This document shows, piece by piece, positions 1-11,743 of a DNA stretch of 64,000 nt (positions are counted from its first letter, which is position 1; each line of letters begins with the position of its first letter). The notes below the pieces were generated by a model. That model saw nothing but the letters and a program-made list of their open reading frames with translations. It ran no database searches and was not told where the DNA came from. This stretch comes from Phascolomyces articulosus (taxonomy: Eukaryota; Mucoromycota; Mucoromycetes; Mucorales; Lichtheimiaceae), in the NCBI GenBank assembly GCA_025677815.1, contig JAIXMP010000059.1, positions 1-64,000 on the forward strand, given 5' to 3'. Both the position numbers and the translations under genes were made by a program.

Positions 1-22
1 CTTCCACTTAATAAATACCTAG

Positions 23-3000
23 AAAGGAGCTATCCCAGTCACTACGATCCAAGCGCATACCAAAAAGATCTATGGTATTGACTGGAGTCGGCAAAATGAT
101 CATGATATTGTTACTTGTAGTTTGGATCATCTTGTCAAGGTACGTTATATCCATCTATTTGCATCCGGGTCAGGATAAATCATGTGGGGCATCATAACCA
201 CGGCCTTATCATTTCTTTACGTTTATTAATTAACTGGACACACCATAGTATTGGAATATCTATACACCTGAGCAAGAAGAGGAATCAATCATGACCAATT
301 CTCCCGTTTGGCGTGCAAGAAATACTCCATTTGGGAATGGTGTATTGACCATGCCTCAACGTACAGAAACCACCCTTTATCTTTATAGTAGAGATACGCC
401 AACAGTTCCTGTCCATCGATTCCAAGGACACACAGATACGGTCAAAGAATTTGTTTGGCGATGGAAGGGAGGCAATGGTCCCGAAGGAGGTATAAAAATA
501 CATTTTCATACAAGTGATTGAGTAAAATGAAAGAGATGTCTCATCTTCATATTTCTTTTTTTTAAGATGATCGAGAATTCCAATTGGTAACGTGGTCGAA
601 AGATCAATATCTTCGACTTTGGCCAATCACCGAAGATATTATGAAGGTAAAAATTGGATGACTAGAGCTAGGATGAGACGATTAAGACCTTTCTCTTTGA
701 ATCAAGTAATAACCGTTTTTTTTTTGTTATGATCAAGTCTGTGGGGCATAATTTTAGTAAAAAGAAAACATCGTATCGAGTCCCTGCTTCTGCTGTTCGT
801 CCTGACGGAACAGTCCAATCACGCACATTTCAAAAAGTACCAGATGAAGTAGACTTTGTTCATCATGGTCAACTATCTTCTTCAGTTGGATCCTCTGGAT
901 TAAGAAAAGAAACCGGTGGTGAAACGATTACTTCCATGACATTATCTCGACCTGGTGTAGGTCGTGGATCTATTGGCATATCTACCGGTGGTTTTGACAC
1001 CACACCCAATGCCTATCATGAACAAAAATATGCCATTAATCCATTACTATGGATGCAAAATGTCAAAACAGTAGGACCACCGACGGAGTTACGTCGTGCT
1101 GCCACAACAGAAAGTACGTATCCAACAGTGGCAGAAGAAATGACGACCGTATTGACGAAATACGCAAGTGCTGGTGTGAAGATCGAAAAGGTAAAACATA
1201 TTATAGGAGCATTGCACCTCCCCCCACAATAAAATGTATCGATTTTTTTTTTTTTGCTCACTTCAATATAAATATATAGGTGAATGCAGCTTCTCGTACA
1301 TGTACTATTACTTTACATGGCCCTTGGTCAGATACAGGAAGCACCTTTGTTCGCATCACCATTCGTTTCAGCCCACAATATCCAGATAACAGCCCACCGG
1401 AATTTGATATTCAAAAAAATAGCATGATGTCCATTTATTATCGCGCCCATATGTCCCAAGAATTGAATGCATTGGCTGCTAGCTATACCTCTCAAAAACG
1501 GTGGTGTTTAGAAGCATGCATTCGATGTTTACTGGGGGAAACATCGCAAGAGGATGCGGATCAATTGGGATTAAGCAAATCTAGTCATAAAGAAGATATG
1601 TTTGGGAACGGCAATGGTGCGAATCCCACTGGTAGTTATTGGAATGGATCAGGTACAGGGGTGGATAATGGGGATTCCGATGATGAAATATTTGCAGGTC
1701 CTCCTTTTATGGGAGGTGTCAGTGGTGGTTATGGTGTACCGGGCAAACGTGTCAGTTTGCAAAGTGAAAAGGGTATTGTGGTCGACATGTCATCGAAACA
1801 AACAGCAGATGAAAAAGTGCCGTTCCCTCGTCTTTGTGGGGGTGTCTTTTCTGGCAATGGTAAGTGAATTATATTTATGTATAGTGTAGTATAACAAAGA
1901 GTGTCTCAATGATCTGTATGTAACCATTGTTCTCTTTTTTGTGGAATATGAAGGACAACTTGTATGTTTCTTTTCAACATTACGTGTACGTGATTCCAAT
2001 CGTGCAGATCAAAAAGAAACTGCTGAAAATAAAGAAACAAGACAAGGAACCAGCCCAGCAAGTAATGCGAGTAACACTGAATACTTTGAAAATACATATA
2101 GTGATTTCTATAAACATCCACGCACTTATGAACAATTTGAAGAGTATAAAGAAATTGCAGCCATGTCACGGCAAGGACGAAATGCTACTGTTCTTGTCGG
2201 TGGTACGGGAGGTGCATTTGGTGAATATGCTTATGATGATGATCCAGATGATATCGATGATGGTTTAGCTACCATGACTTCATTATATTTCAAACCGGAT
2301 GTAAGTGTTCCTTTTTTTTCTCATTGGTTTGATTTATGGTGAGAAAGGAAGTTGACATTTATTTCATGCATAGTTTCCATTGGCTGGCTCCATGTCAAAT
2401 ACCGGAAATTTGTTGTACCGCAATCCAAAGGCAGATCGCATTACATACAATGTAGTACTTGCTGACTTGAGAAAAATATTACCGTATGATGCCGAGTTAG
2501 CCAAGGAGTATATGTAAGTAATACTCTTATAGTTCAGGGTATATATAAAAGTAGAAAGAGGGAGAAGGATTTTTTAAAAAAAAAGATAGATACAGAAACT
2601 GATCAACTCACCCTCTCTCTCATTATTAGATTAACGCCAGGTGATCCGGTCAAAGCATGTACACATAATGCTACTGTATGTCGAAACCATGATCGACTTG
2701 ATTTATACAAAGTATGGTCCCTGGCCTCCGAAATCGTCAAACGATGTATTCCATTAGATAGTGAACGAGGATGGGCACCAGAACAGATTGAGATATTACA
2801 TACAGACGAAAAGAATTTACATGATATTCGATCGATCCTTTATGGGCCATCTCAACCAAAACAACAAAAGCTCAACAAAAAGAGAATTCCCAAAAAACGA
2901 CGTGTGAAGTGGGGATTACATCCATTAGGAAGAAAATTGATTAGCAATCTGTAGGTCGTTTTTATACAAAGGCATCTTTGGAAAAAAAGACCTGTCTAAT

Positions 3001-4253
3001 GAAATTTCTCCTTTTCTTCCATCATTCAACATAGACTTCATCATTTCATTAGTATTGGTGATATTCAAACAGCAGCTATGCTTTCTTGTATATTCCATAC
3101 TAATAATACCCAAGTATCTCGACCTTCCCACAAGGTAAGAAAAAACAATAAAAGGACTTTCAATCAGAATTGGGAAAATTAATTTGCAACGCGCTTTTGT
3201 GTGTGGCGGGGGATCATCCGTTTTTTTTAGAATGTATTTTCAGGACACTCCGAAATGCCAGCCAGTAGTCTCGACCCGTCAAAAATACGATCACAGTCAT
3301 TAATGAGAATAGGGTCAGGACCTGTTGCAGTATTACCTGATTCTCCAGATCGTGTTACAACTTCACAATTAAGTGCATCGTATGGTACATCACGTGGTGT
3401 CAACTTTTTATCGTATTTTTGGGATACGGACCGACATACACCCCCTGGAGAAAAATCTGCTTCAGAAGCCATGCAAGAAACTTCGACAACCATGAATAAT
3501 GTCACATCGACAGCGAGTGGTTATGCCAAACGAATTACTCGACCTTTTACCAATACATTGACACCACAAAAAGTACCTAGTAACACAGCACCTGGATTAC
3601 GCAACCTAGGACAACCCTTGACACCTACCACGACGACTTCAGCAACTAGTCAGCAACATCCTCCATTTTCCCCAACCACAGTCACTATGCAATCGCATTA
3701 TCAACATGCATTTGCCGTTGTCTCTGACAAGGAAGGAAAATTAGTTTATACAGATGAAATGTCCATTACATTTACCAATCTTGAAACATTTGATGGCGAC
3801 AAAGCCCTCTCTTACAACAACGATGTTCCTTTATTGGATCCCAACGATGGGGCACAGCATGACGTATTACGACTCAATTATGCGGACATGCTTTATCGAT
3901 GGGGGTTATTGGAAAAACGGGCAGAGATATTGAAATTCTTGAGTCAACCTCCATTGTATCCAGTATTGGAGAGAACGTCTTGCTTGGAAATTGAAATTGA
4001 TCGTTGTTATATCTGTGGATCAGAGATTGGTTTAAAATCAAGAGCCTGTGTTACTTGTGGAAAATTACGGAAACAAATTCGTTGTAGTGTATGTCATGTT
4101 TTGGTCAAAGGTATTCTGAATTTCTGTATCAAATGTGGCCATGGTGGTCATAGTCAACATATCAAGAGTTGGTTCGATCAACATAAAGTATGTCCAACTG
4201 GATGTGGATGTATTTGTCTTTTGGAAACATCGACTACTAGTTCAACATCATAA
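23..4253 (+). CDS. WDR59: WDR59/Mtc5 (SEA/GATOR2 complex), 5'-truncated
   Basis: 3' part of a WD-repeat, RWD and zinc-finger protein matching WDR59/Mtc5 (Sea3), a subunit of the SEA/GATOR2 complex at the vacuole or lysosome that controls TORC1 in response to amino acids. Ten exons are visible: 23-139, 249-489, 567-646, 738-1190, 1280-1859, 1954-2300, 2374-2513, 2630-2950, 3035-3134 and 3231-4253; phases agree throughout. Bases 1-22 look like the end of an intron. Exons 1-3 encode the last WD40 blades, with SLDH and TWSKDQYLRLW motifs. The exon at 1280 opens an RWD domain (TLHGPWSDTGSTF). The last exon ends in a Cys/His-rich RING-like zinc module (CYICG, CVTCG, CSVCH, CIKCGHGGH). For the last exon the acceptor at 3230 keeps frame, while the closer CAG at 3243 does not. 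The start codon and first blades lie outside the window. Confidence 0.9.
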
Positions 4254-5173
4254 AAGGAAAAGGAAATTTTCATTTTTCTTTTACTATAATCTACTACGCG
4301 TTTCCCCTCCTCCTCGACATTCTATCTGTTTCGTTCTTTATATATTTTCTATCATTATTATTAGCTCTCTCAACAACTTTATTTTGTACATAAGCAACAA
4401 CAACAACAACATACTAATCTCTCACTCTTTATCTCCTTATTATTATTATATATAAACTATACGTAAACAAATATCTATATATTTATATATATCTATTCGT
4501 CTGCTATGTTTATCATTTATTATTATATTTGTGTACCCAGGAACCAAATAAAATAAATACCACAACTTTTACTATTAATCATCAGCCTTGGCAGACCATT
4601 ATTTTGTATTACCTCCAGCCTTAAAAGTTTATGCTAATTGAATAAGTTGATAATTTATTACGTTTACACGAGGAATTGAATATCATGATTGAATGAGTGG
4701 CTAGTAAATGAGGGCGCGGTAGGGCCGAGAACTACACTAAAAACACATGATCAAAAAGATTTATCCTATTATTATAATTACGTAGAAGCACGCAAAAAAA
4801 ATTAAAAGATCCACTGGGAAGACGTCATGATGGTTGTACTAAAAAGTTTGAATAAGATTAAACAAATGAACTAAATGTAGAATAAATAAATCAAATCAAA
4901 TCAATCGCGGAACTGTAAAACGCCACACAAGCATCACACAACAACAATACAACACAAAAAGGGATTCCTCTTGGCGTTCCTCGCGACAATTTTAATCCGA
5001 AAAATATTTTTTTTATGCATCTGCGCTAATAAAGTATATTTTATTATAGTAGAAGAGAGAAAAAATATCCTGTTATGGTAAAAATAGTAAAAGATTTTAT
5101 ACAAATCGGGGTAATAAAAAAGTAGCTATAGTAGTTTAGAAGTAGAGTTAGGTGACACTCCCAGGCTGGCTGG
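4254..5173. other. intergenic, AT-rich, no gene seen
   Basis: 3' flank of the WDR59 gene. It has very AT-rich stretches, short ATT/TAT repeats near 4430-4460 and an AATAAA-like site near 4545 that could serve for polyadenylation. No coding segment was recognised on either strand. Confidence 0.6.
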
Positions 5174-5346
5174 CTATTTGCCTTTTTTTTTAGCAGCAGA
5201 CTTCATCAATTTCGACTAGAATAGAAAATAAAACACGGAAAATAGGCAAGCGTGATTAGTATGACAATGATTCGATACACATTCAATCATTCAAATGAAA
5301 CACAATGATATATTTATATAATACTTACAGCTATTATTGCAATCAT
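5174..5346 (-). CDS. possible two-exon micro-ORF (19 aa)
   Basis: On the minus strand, an 18-base segment starting with ATG (5346-5329) ends at a good donor (GTAAGT). A TTCTAG acceptor then precedes a 42-base segment (5215-5174) ending in TAG. Spliced in phase they encode a hydrophobic start followed by the basic tail SKLMKSAAKKKGK. The splice signals and the codon pattern of the second segment look real, but the product is very short and no family is recognised. It could be the last two exons of a gene whose upstream exons I cannot find, because no acceptor precedes the first segment in frame, or a non-coding transcript. Confidence 0.2.
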
Positions 5347-5485
5347 GATTTGATTTGTTGGTTTGTAAATAAGTTCATATACAGTAAATGATCAATGATG
5401 AAAAAAATGTATACATTACACTTATTAGTATGCTCTCATTCCATAATTCTATTACATTATAGGACGTGAACAACAATTGAATACT

Positions 5486-6039
5486 TTACCAGCAAATGGC
5501 TTCAATGGCACAGCAGCAGCAGATAGTGGCCAAACAATCCTTGACACAACCACCACCACGAAGACTATAAAAATCAACCATTGAAAGCAGTTAGATCATT
5601 TGATTCTTCCTTTTTATATATAGTTGCTAAGTGAATAATAGAATGATAGACTTACCGAAGCATGGAAGATTCTTCTATGAAAGAGTAATATCATTGATTA
5701 TTGTATAAAGAAGTATAAACATAAGTTAATATCTCTTTGACACTTGTCCTTTATTCCCATATCCTCTTCCCAACTTTATATAATGATCAAAAGAAACAAA
5801 CCTTGTTCCTTAGGAGTTTGTTCTTGGGCAGCATTGTTATTGGTATTCATAGTTTGAGTGGTAGGGTAAGCCGAAGTAGGCATCATTGCAACAGATTGTT
5901 GTTGTTGTTGTTGTTGTTGTTGTTCACTAATGGAAGATAGAGATCCATATACATAGTGATAGATCAATATATTACTCTTCAAAATACAGACAGACAACAT
6001 CATGATCCCTTATATATTATAATTTTACCTTGGCGACAT
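5486..6039 (-). CDS. CYSTM-type cysteine-rich tail protein, 77 aa
   Basis: Small four-exon gene assembled by splice sites: 6039-6029 (11 bases, start codon), 5926-5802, 5674-5656 (19-base micro-exon) and 5564-5486. All phases agree, giving 77 residues. The N-terminus is short and polar with a run of nine glutamines and a TPTTQTMNTNNN-like low-complexity stretch. The C-terminus reads LRGGGCVKDCLATICCCCAI and ends EAICW, the cysteine-rich membrane module of CYSTM proteins. Family members are stress-associated, tail-anchored plasma-membrane proteins, with the CCCC block probably acylated or metal-binding. The ATG context (ACCATG) is good. It is convergent with WDR59 and in tandem with the SET gene. 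Function beyond family membership is not known; the exon structure is inferred, not seen in transcripts. Confidence 0.72.
5896..5924 (-). repeat. CAA trinucleotide repeat (polyQ)
   Basis: TTG/CAA microsatellite inside exon 2 of the CYSTM-type gene, encoding the glutamine run. Likely length-variable between strains. Confidence 0.9.
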
Positions 6040-6230
6040 GGTAATTTATTTTTCTTACAAGTATATAAAAGAAGATGAAGGGCCTTATATACTGCAAAAC
6101 AAAACCGTTTTATAGCCTTTTTTTTAGAGATCCGTTTTTGGTATAGCCGAAAATCATCAAAAAGGAGGCAAATAGGAAATGGACAGAAAAGGAGGGTATA
6201 GACACATTGCACACACAGACGCAGGCACTG

Positions 6231-6269
<39 letters not shown>

Positions 6270-6445
6270 CTATTTTATTTTTCGATCTCCTCTCTGTTTT
6301 CTCTCTCATTCTAATTCACTGATTATGCATTTCAAATACAATGAAGAAAAATTTTAAATAGGAAAAATCCCAAAATATTAAAGTATTAGGAATTACAAAA
6401 ATAGACAATATAATTACAATATGATATATAATAAGTAAATAATTT
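6040..6445. other. gap between SET and CYSTM genes
   Basis: 3' flank of the SET gene and promoter region of the CYSTM-type gene, both on the minus strand. It holds a CA dinucleotide repeat and no coding segment I can support. Confidence 0.6.
6233..6266. repeat. (AC)17 microsatellite
   Basis: Perfect AC repeat of 17 units, upstream of the CYSTM-type gene. It gives spurious reading frames in both directions. Confidence 0.95.
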
Positions 6446-8188
6446 CTAGAGAGCCGAAACCAGTTCCACTCGATCTACAAATTCATTTATTCTCTTCATC
6501 ATATCATCTATCACAGGTGACCGTCGTGCATGAAATATTTGAGTCACTAAAGGAATCCACCCAGACTGTACAATATCGATCATTTGACTTGTTGGTTGTT
6601 TCCAATCCTCTGGCATGGGAATCAATTCAATGGTACTTTGTAAATCTTCTTCTTCTTCGCTACTGCTACAATCATCATCACTATCACTCTCCTCTTTTTC
6701 TAACTTTTTGTTCTTTTTAGCAATAGCAGATTTGGATCGAATTACCACTGTTCGTTGAGTTCCTTGGAGGACTGAATCCATGACGATGGTCAAGATACGC
6801 CAACCTGCAAAAAAGGCCGTCATGGGATTCCCAGGAGAGGAAGAAGAAGTGCTGGGAAAAGACCAAATATGATCATTCAAGAACGTTAAATAAACAACGG
6901 CCTCATTCAATCCCTTCTGTACCATACCGAATCGTTCCGCTAATCCTTTTCCGAAAAATTGAGGGAATAATTTAAGGTGATAGGTTGCCAATACAGCATG
7001 AATAGTGCCAAATGTCCAATGATGTTTGGGTACAGGTACTTCATCCTCATCTTCAGGATGTAATAAATCCTCCATATAAGGTTCAATCATACGTAATGAA
7101 TCTTCGTCCACGGGTTTCAATCCATGGGCAAGCGCAGCAAAAGCCAATGTCATTTGTTGTACATGAGTTTCTCGTTCACCACAAAAGGAAATCTTCTCCT
7201 CAGGATATTCTGTACGGCATTGAGTACATTCCCAATGTTGTTGACGATAATAGACTTCTTGGCATTTTTCTATTGTATCTTGACCACGCGACCAATCGAA
7301 ATCTTGACATCGTGTACAAGCACATTCGAAAAACTTGAATTTTCGGAGTTTGGCTTGACGCAGGACAGTGGTACCACATACTAATCCACCCAATGTCATA
7401 TCATCTTCAGGTAAATACGAAAAGGATAATACGGTACCAGGCGCTAATGGACGTACAGCTCGAAATACCATGACATTTTCGGAAGGTTCGTATTGGAGAA
7501 ACATATTGGGAGCACAGGAATGAGCAAATTTCGATCCCCATGTCATTAAACAAATCATGGATCTCTGTTGTTGTTTATTATCAGAAGCGTCTAATTCAGA
7601 ATAAAATCCACTCATATCATAAGGTTCACCGAATTTGGGAATATACCATTGACGTCGTTCCTTTCTTCGTTTATGTGTCGGTTGTTTTCGTTCATGCGCA
7701 AATGAAACGGTATGTGCATTGCCATAGATCTTGAGAATAAACGTGGCCATCTCCTTGGCATCTAAATCCTTGAATTCAGGGACAGTGGCAACAACTGAAG
7801 TACATGCTTCCTTGACCGATTGGACAGTAGTATGGTCTTGATCCAAGTCGGGGTAATAAAAAAAATCATAACTCGATCGATCTTTGAGTGCAAGATACGC
7901 AAGCATGGCAGCAGGCACACCAGGTGTTAACTCTAGGTCCTTGTCTACCACACTTTCTTTAAGTTGTTTCCATAATCGTTTGGAATAATAAGGCGAAAGA
8001 GACGATCGACATGTGGGTTCTATCAAGTAACGTAATCGTGGTTGCTCCACTAAAATAATATCCCCTGCGTTTAATGGTTTCTTTGTCACAAGCGATCGAC
8101 CTTCTAATTCACATTGACGTAATTCAACAGTTTGTATAAAAATGCCCTTGTTGACGACGGTGGATAGATCATATTGATCTACTTGCAT
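6446..8188 (-). CDS. SET-domain protein (SMYD-like), 580 aa
   Basis: Single-exon gene. The protein has a split SET domain: an N-terminal half near residues 27-52 (GRSLVTKKPLNAGDIILVEQ) and a C-terminal half near 208-262 with FAHSCAPNM, the SAM and active-site motif of the NHSCxPN type, and the downstream tyrosine in LSFSYLPEDD. A post-SET cysteine cluster (CACTRC, 289-294) and a further CTQC...C near 321-336 probably bind zinc. The insert between the halves (about 60-205) is helical with a basic HKRRKERR tract. No MYND finger is visible, so it is SMYD-like without MYND. The rest is helical, with an acidic Ser/Glu run near 515-530. A protein lysine methyltransferase is likely; substrate unknown. 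It shares a 197-base divergent promoter with YOS1. It is intronless among intron-rich neighbours. Confidence 0.8.
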   Translation of the reverse strand: MQVDQYDLSTVVNKGIFIQTVELRQCELEGRSLVTKKPLNAGDIILVEQPRLRYLIEPTCRSSLSPYYSKRLWKQLKESVVDKDLELTPGVPAAMLAYLALKDRSSYDFFYYPDLDQDHTTVQSVKEACTSVVATVPEFKDLDAKEMATFILKIYGNAHTVSFAHERKQPTHKRRKERRQWYIPKFGEPYDMSGFYSELDASDNKQQQRSMICLMTWGSKFAHSCAPNMFLQYEPSENVMVFRAVRPLAPGTVLSFSYLPEDDMTLGGLVCGTTVLRQAKLRKFKFFECACTRCQDFDWSRGQDTIEKCQEVYYRQQHWECTQCRTEYPEEKISFCGERETHVQQMTLAFAALAHGLKPVDEDSLRMIEPYMEDLLHPEDEDEVPVPKHHWTFGTIHAVLATYHLKLFPQFFGKGLAERFGMVQKGLNEAVVYLTFLNDHIWSFPSTSSSSPGNPMTAFFAGWRILTIVMDSVLQGTQRTVVIRSKSAIAKKNKKLEKEESDSDDDCSSSEEEEDLQSTIELIPMPEDWKQPTSQMIDIVQSGWIPLVTQIFHARRSPVIDDMMKRINEFVDRVELVSAL

Positions 8189-8385
8189 AATAGTTGTTCT
8201 TGTTGTGGGGTATGTTTTTTTTTTGAATGAAAAAGAAATATTTTTTTTGGCAAGCAGAACTTGGTGGCTAAAACCAGCTTTAGTGAACGCGGGGATTGAA
8301 GCGACGTGTTCAAATGTTAGTTTAGGAGAGAGAGCCTGATGCTTTTTCTTGAAACAAAAAAAAAGTCTACATCAATAAATCCATC

Positions 8386-8824
8386 ATGGCACTCGGACTA
8401 GGTCAATTATTTTATGCAGTTCTTTTATTCATCAATGCCATTGCTGTTTTAAGTGAAGAACGTTTTTTAGCGAGAAGTAAATATAATTTCTCTTTCTTGA
8501 ATCCTTTCAAAGTAAGAAAAAACGCGTTTAACTAGAGTCTTTTTTTTTGTTCATCAAATTTTTTAGTTGGTTGGAGTGGTCAAGTAGATCCCGGGTTTGG
8601 AGTAGAACAATCACAATCCGTCAAATATAAAATTGTTAATTTAATTTCAGCCGTAAGAACATTGATGAGAAGTAAGTTATTATTTAAGGGGAAGGAAGGA
8701 AAGGAGGAAAAGTGAGATAGAATAATATGAAAACTAATCGAAATATCATGTCTCTATCTTCCCTATAGTCCCACTGATAGCAATAAACGTCATCGTCATT
8801 GTATACGAACTACTTTTAGGATAA
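8386..8824 (+). CDS. YOS1: Yos1/IER3IP1-like ER-Golgi transport protein
   Basis: Three exons: 8386-8476, 8567-8671 and 8769-8824, giving 83 residues. The protein has two hydrophobic segments, an N-terminal one (LGQLFYAVLLFINAIAVL) and a C-terminal one after MRIPL, joined by a loop containing IGWSG and GFGVEQ. Length, the NAIAVLSEERFL start and the VRTLMRIPL motif match Yos1/IER3IP1, a small membrane protein of the ER and COPII vesicles that acts with Yip1 and Yif1 in ER-to-Golgi traffic. All junctions are GT-AG with consistent phase. The first exon could read through its donor (GTAAAT), but only the spliced form gives the family motif. It ends 198 bases from the convergent p62 gene. Confidence 0.9.
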
Positions 8825-9022
8825 CAAAAAAAAAAAAAATACGACCATTCATACCAAATACCCTATTGTCCCCTTTCACACGCACTCTCTCTTTATTATC
8901 TCGCCATCATTTCTCTTCTACTACAAAACTCCCAAGTAATATATATATTATTATGTGTATAAAAAATTGATACATTTTGATATAGTATATATATTATGAC
9001 AATAGATTAGTTTTTTATGTTG

Positions 9023-11507
9023 TTAAATGGATTCGGCACGTGTTACTTGACCCAATCCAATCAAACACCAAAAAGAATAACTCTTGATTCGATCATCATC
9101 TAATCGCATTGATGAATTCGCTTTTCTTGATCCATCATCCGCATCCACATCTTCAATATCTTCTTCATCAATATCCCCAGAAGAAACATCCATACGATCT
9201 TCGTCTGATTTATAATTATAAGTGACTAATAATGGAAACTAATAGAGCCAAAAATCAAAAATAGTAGTTAGATATGAACGGGATATGCATTATGGATGTG
9301 CCTGAGAGAGAATGTATGCGACATTTTTTTTACCTGGAATTCACCCATTTGTTCAGGAATGACTTCTACAATAATACTGGTATAATTGTTTCGTTTTTCA
9401 TGCACACCATTGACCCAGGAAGAAGATAATCCTCCACTACCACCACCGCCAAATGCAGATCGTCCTCGCATATTGGATCCTGTAGGGTACATTTCATCAT
9501 CATATTCGATTGTTTCATTATATGCACCTACAGTGAAATGTGGAGAAAGTAAAGTCACCTAGATCAATTTTTTAAGATGGCACAATATTAGAATCCACTT
9601 TAAATGATGTTGTTTTTTGGGAGAGAAAGATCAAGATGACTCTTTTTTTTACAACTTTTCATCACCATTATTTTTATTTTACCTTTCCTCGAATTTGTGC
9701 TTCATATTCTTGAGGTAATGGTGGCTGCTGCTGTTCATTATCATTTGTATTGGCTAATCCAGCCTTTTTTTGCATTTGAGGTGTGGCCAAGGTAATGTTC
9801 ATTTCTTCGTAAAGTGGATTGGTGAATTTCAGAACAAACTGAGTGGGGATTCCTTGTTGTAATGGCCATGTTTTTCTGGGTAATTTGACAATACTAATAT
9901 TGGGAATATAATTCCTGGAAAACAGTAATATTTTCAATAACGAAATCAAAAAACTCTTTCTTCTCACTCGAATGATAGAGATTGGGTCGTAACCGATACA
10001 TCTTCATTACGATGAACGGATTTCAGAAATTATATACTTACATTGCCACTAGCTTGATTTTAAATCGTGTTGCTTGTGCCTTTTGCTCAGGTTTGATCAA
10101 TATATGTCTACAAGTTCTACATCGCTTGGATCGTTTTATGCAAAGATGAATTCGTTGTGGATGGATATGACTAACATATATACAAATATTTGTTGTGTTA
10201 CAAACAACCATGCTTTGGATTCACATAAAAAAAACTGCTCATAAAGGAAATCATAATATGTACCTGAGTTGATAAGGCTGATCATGTAATTGACTAAATC
10301 GTTGTGAAAGCGTTGATACTAATTTTTATATATTTCTTTTTAAAATTCTCTTTCTCACCCAACCCAGCCAACATTTTTTTTTAAAATTACCTTGATCCAC
10401 ACTTCGCAAAGACATGAGCTGATCCACTAATTTTGAATCATCATCAGGAACATGCACTGCAGGTTCATAAGCACCTAAATCATCTAATTTTCCTTGTTGT
10501 GATTGATTATCTTGATGTAAATGACTCCCCATCATTTTACTAAAAGCACCTGAACTTGAAAAAGACAAGAAACTGGTAGGTAATGTAGGTGGGACGTTTA
10601 ACCGTAAATGTTTTTCCAAATGATCTTTCAAGTTATCAAATTCTTTTGCATCTGGTAAGGTTTCCTCGGTCTTTTGAAGTTGTACTTTGTTTCCCACAAA
10701 GTATAAAATAAAATATGGATGAGTATATCAAACACAAAGAAATACCGGTGATGGGTAGTGGGATATCAAGGGACACTTACATGCGAGACTGGTAGGCTTT
10801 TCAAATGTCATGTCAATTTCTTTCGAGTTCCAACGACATACGTTACATGATAAGAAATAAGGTCCAGCAGATGCAGGTGTACTGGATGGTGTTGCTTCTT
10901 GAGCTGCTACTACAGAGAGTGTATTTTGACATATTGGACATTGGAAACAATTGCGTGCACATCTATTATATATAGAAGAAATTCCAACATCATCATTAGT
11001 ACACGCGTTTCTCTTTTTCTCTTTGTTTTCCACTTTCTTGCCATTTTTCTAAAATTTCTAGAAACCCATTCCTGTTTTTTATTTTTACCTATTTTTTTCA
11101 CTCTTGACACTTGCTGTGGGTACTTCAAAGAGACAGTTGGGACAATAATAAGAAACAATCTCATCTTGAACACATGATGGACAACGAATTTGATGGCAAT
11201 CTTCACAAAAGTAAAGTCGAGATAATGGGTATAAATAGTTGGAGGCTTGTGTTGAAAGTAAATGACGACCCGTGGCCGAAGCATCAATATTGGCTTGATC
11301 TTTTTGTTGTTGTTGGTGTTGTGTCGATTGCGATGTCTGACTCGTTGTACTCGTTGTTGGTGTGGTGGTTGTTTTTTCGTCCAATGATTCCGTGTCTTTT
11401 TTCGAAGTTATTTCTGGGGATCGACGTGGATCTTGGGTATTATTACTTAGATCAGGACATGCACAATAATAATGGACAAAAGGAGGTGGACCTACGGCTG
11501 TAGACAT
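9023..11507 (-). CDS. DCTN4: Dynactin subunit 4 (p62)
   Basis: Eight exons (11507-11089, 10962-10781, 10684-10391, 10318-10264, 10170-10042, 9914-9683, 9558-9334, 9238-9023) give 583 residues. Dynactin p62 sits in the pointed-end complex of dynactin and helps attach dynein to cargo and membranes. Evidence: an N-terminal zinc-binding region with paired cysteines (CEDCHQIRCPSC, YYCPNC, CFQCPIC, CNVCRW), the DMTFEKPTSL segment, a second Cys cluster (CIKRSKRCRTCRHIL), and a C-terminal beta-rich part (NYIPNISI, FTVGAYNE). All exon phases agree. A Gln/Thr-rich insert lies near residues 40-75. The start ATG is the first in frame after upstream stops. The third exon acceptor (AAAG before TACAAC) is the least certain junction. 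Confidence 0.88.
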
Positions 11508-11699
11508 TTTTTTAATCAGTAAAGAGAGAGAAAGCGTATTACGCTTATTTTTTTTAATAAATGTTCATCAAGGTTAGAAAGCTTAAAAGTGATGCGACAT
11601 TTTTAGCTTCCGCAGGAACACAAACCTCTCCAGCATTTATGTACTTTATTCTTATATGGACGAATGATCTTTTTTTTTTAGTTTTAAAATTATAGTAGT

Positions 11700-11743
<44 letters not shown>

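Noticed and set aside
3244..3254. Acceptor at 3243 for the last WDR59 exon
   Set aside because: It would shift frame and hit a stop within about 60 bases; the acceptor at 3230 preserves phase.
5464..5583. Plus-strand frame starting REQQLNTLPANGFNGT that looks coding
   Set aside because: It is the complement of the last exon of the minus-strand CYSTM-type gene, whose splice sites, phase and cysteine motif are far stronger.
6233..6266. CA repeat as a CRISPR-like or structured array
   Set aside because: Simple dinucleotide repeat without spacers; this is a eukaryotic genome.
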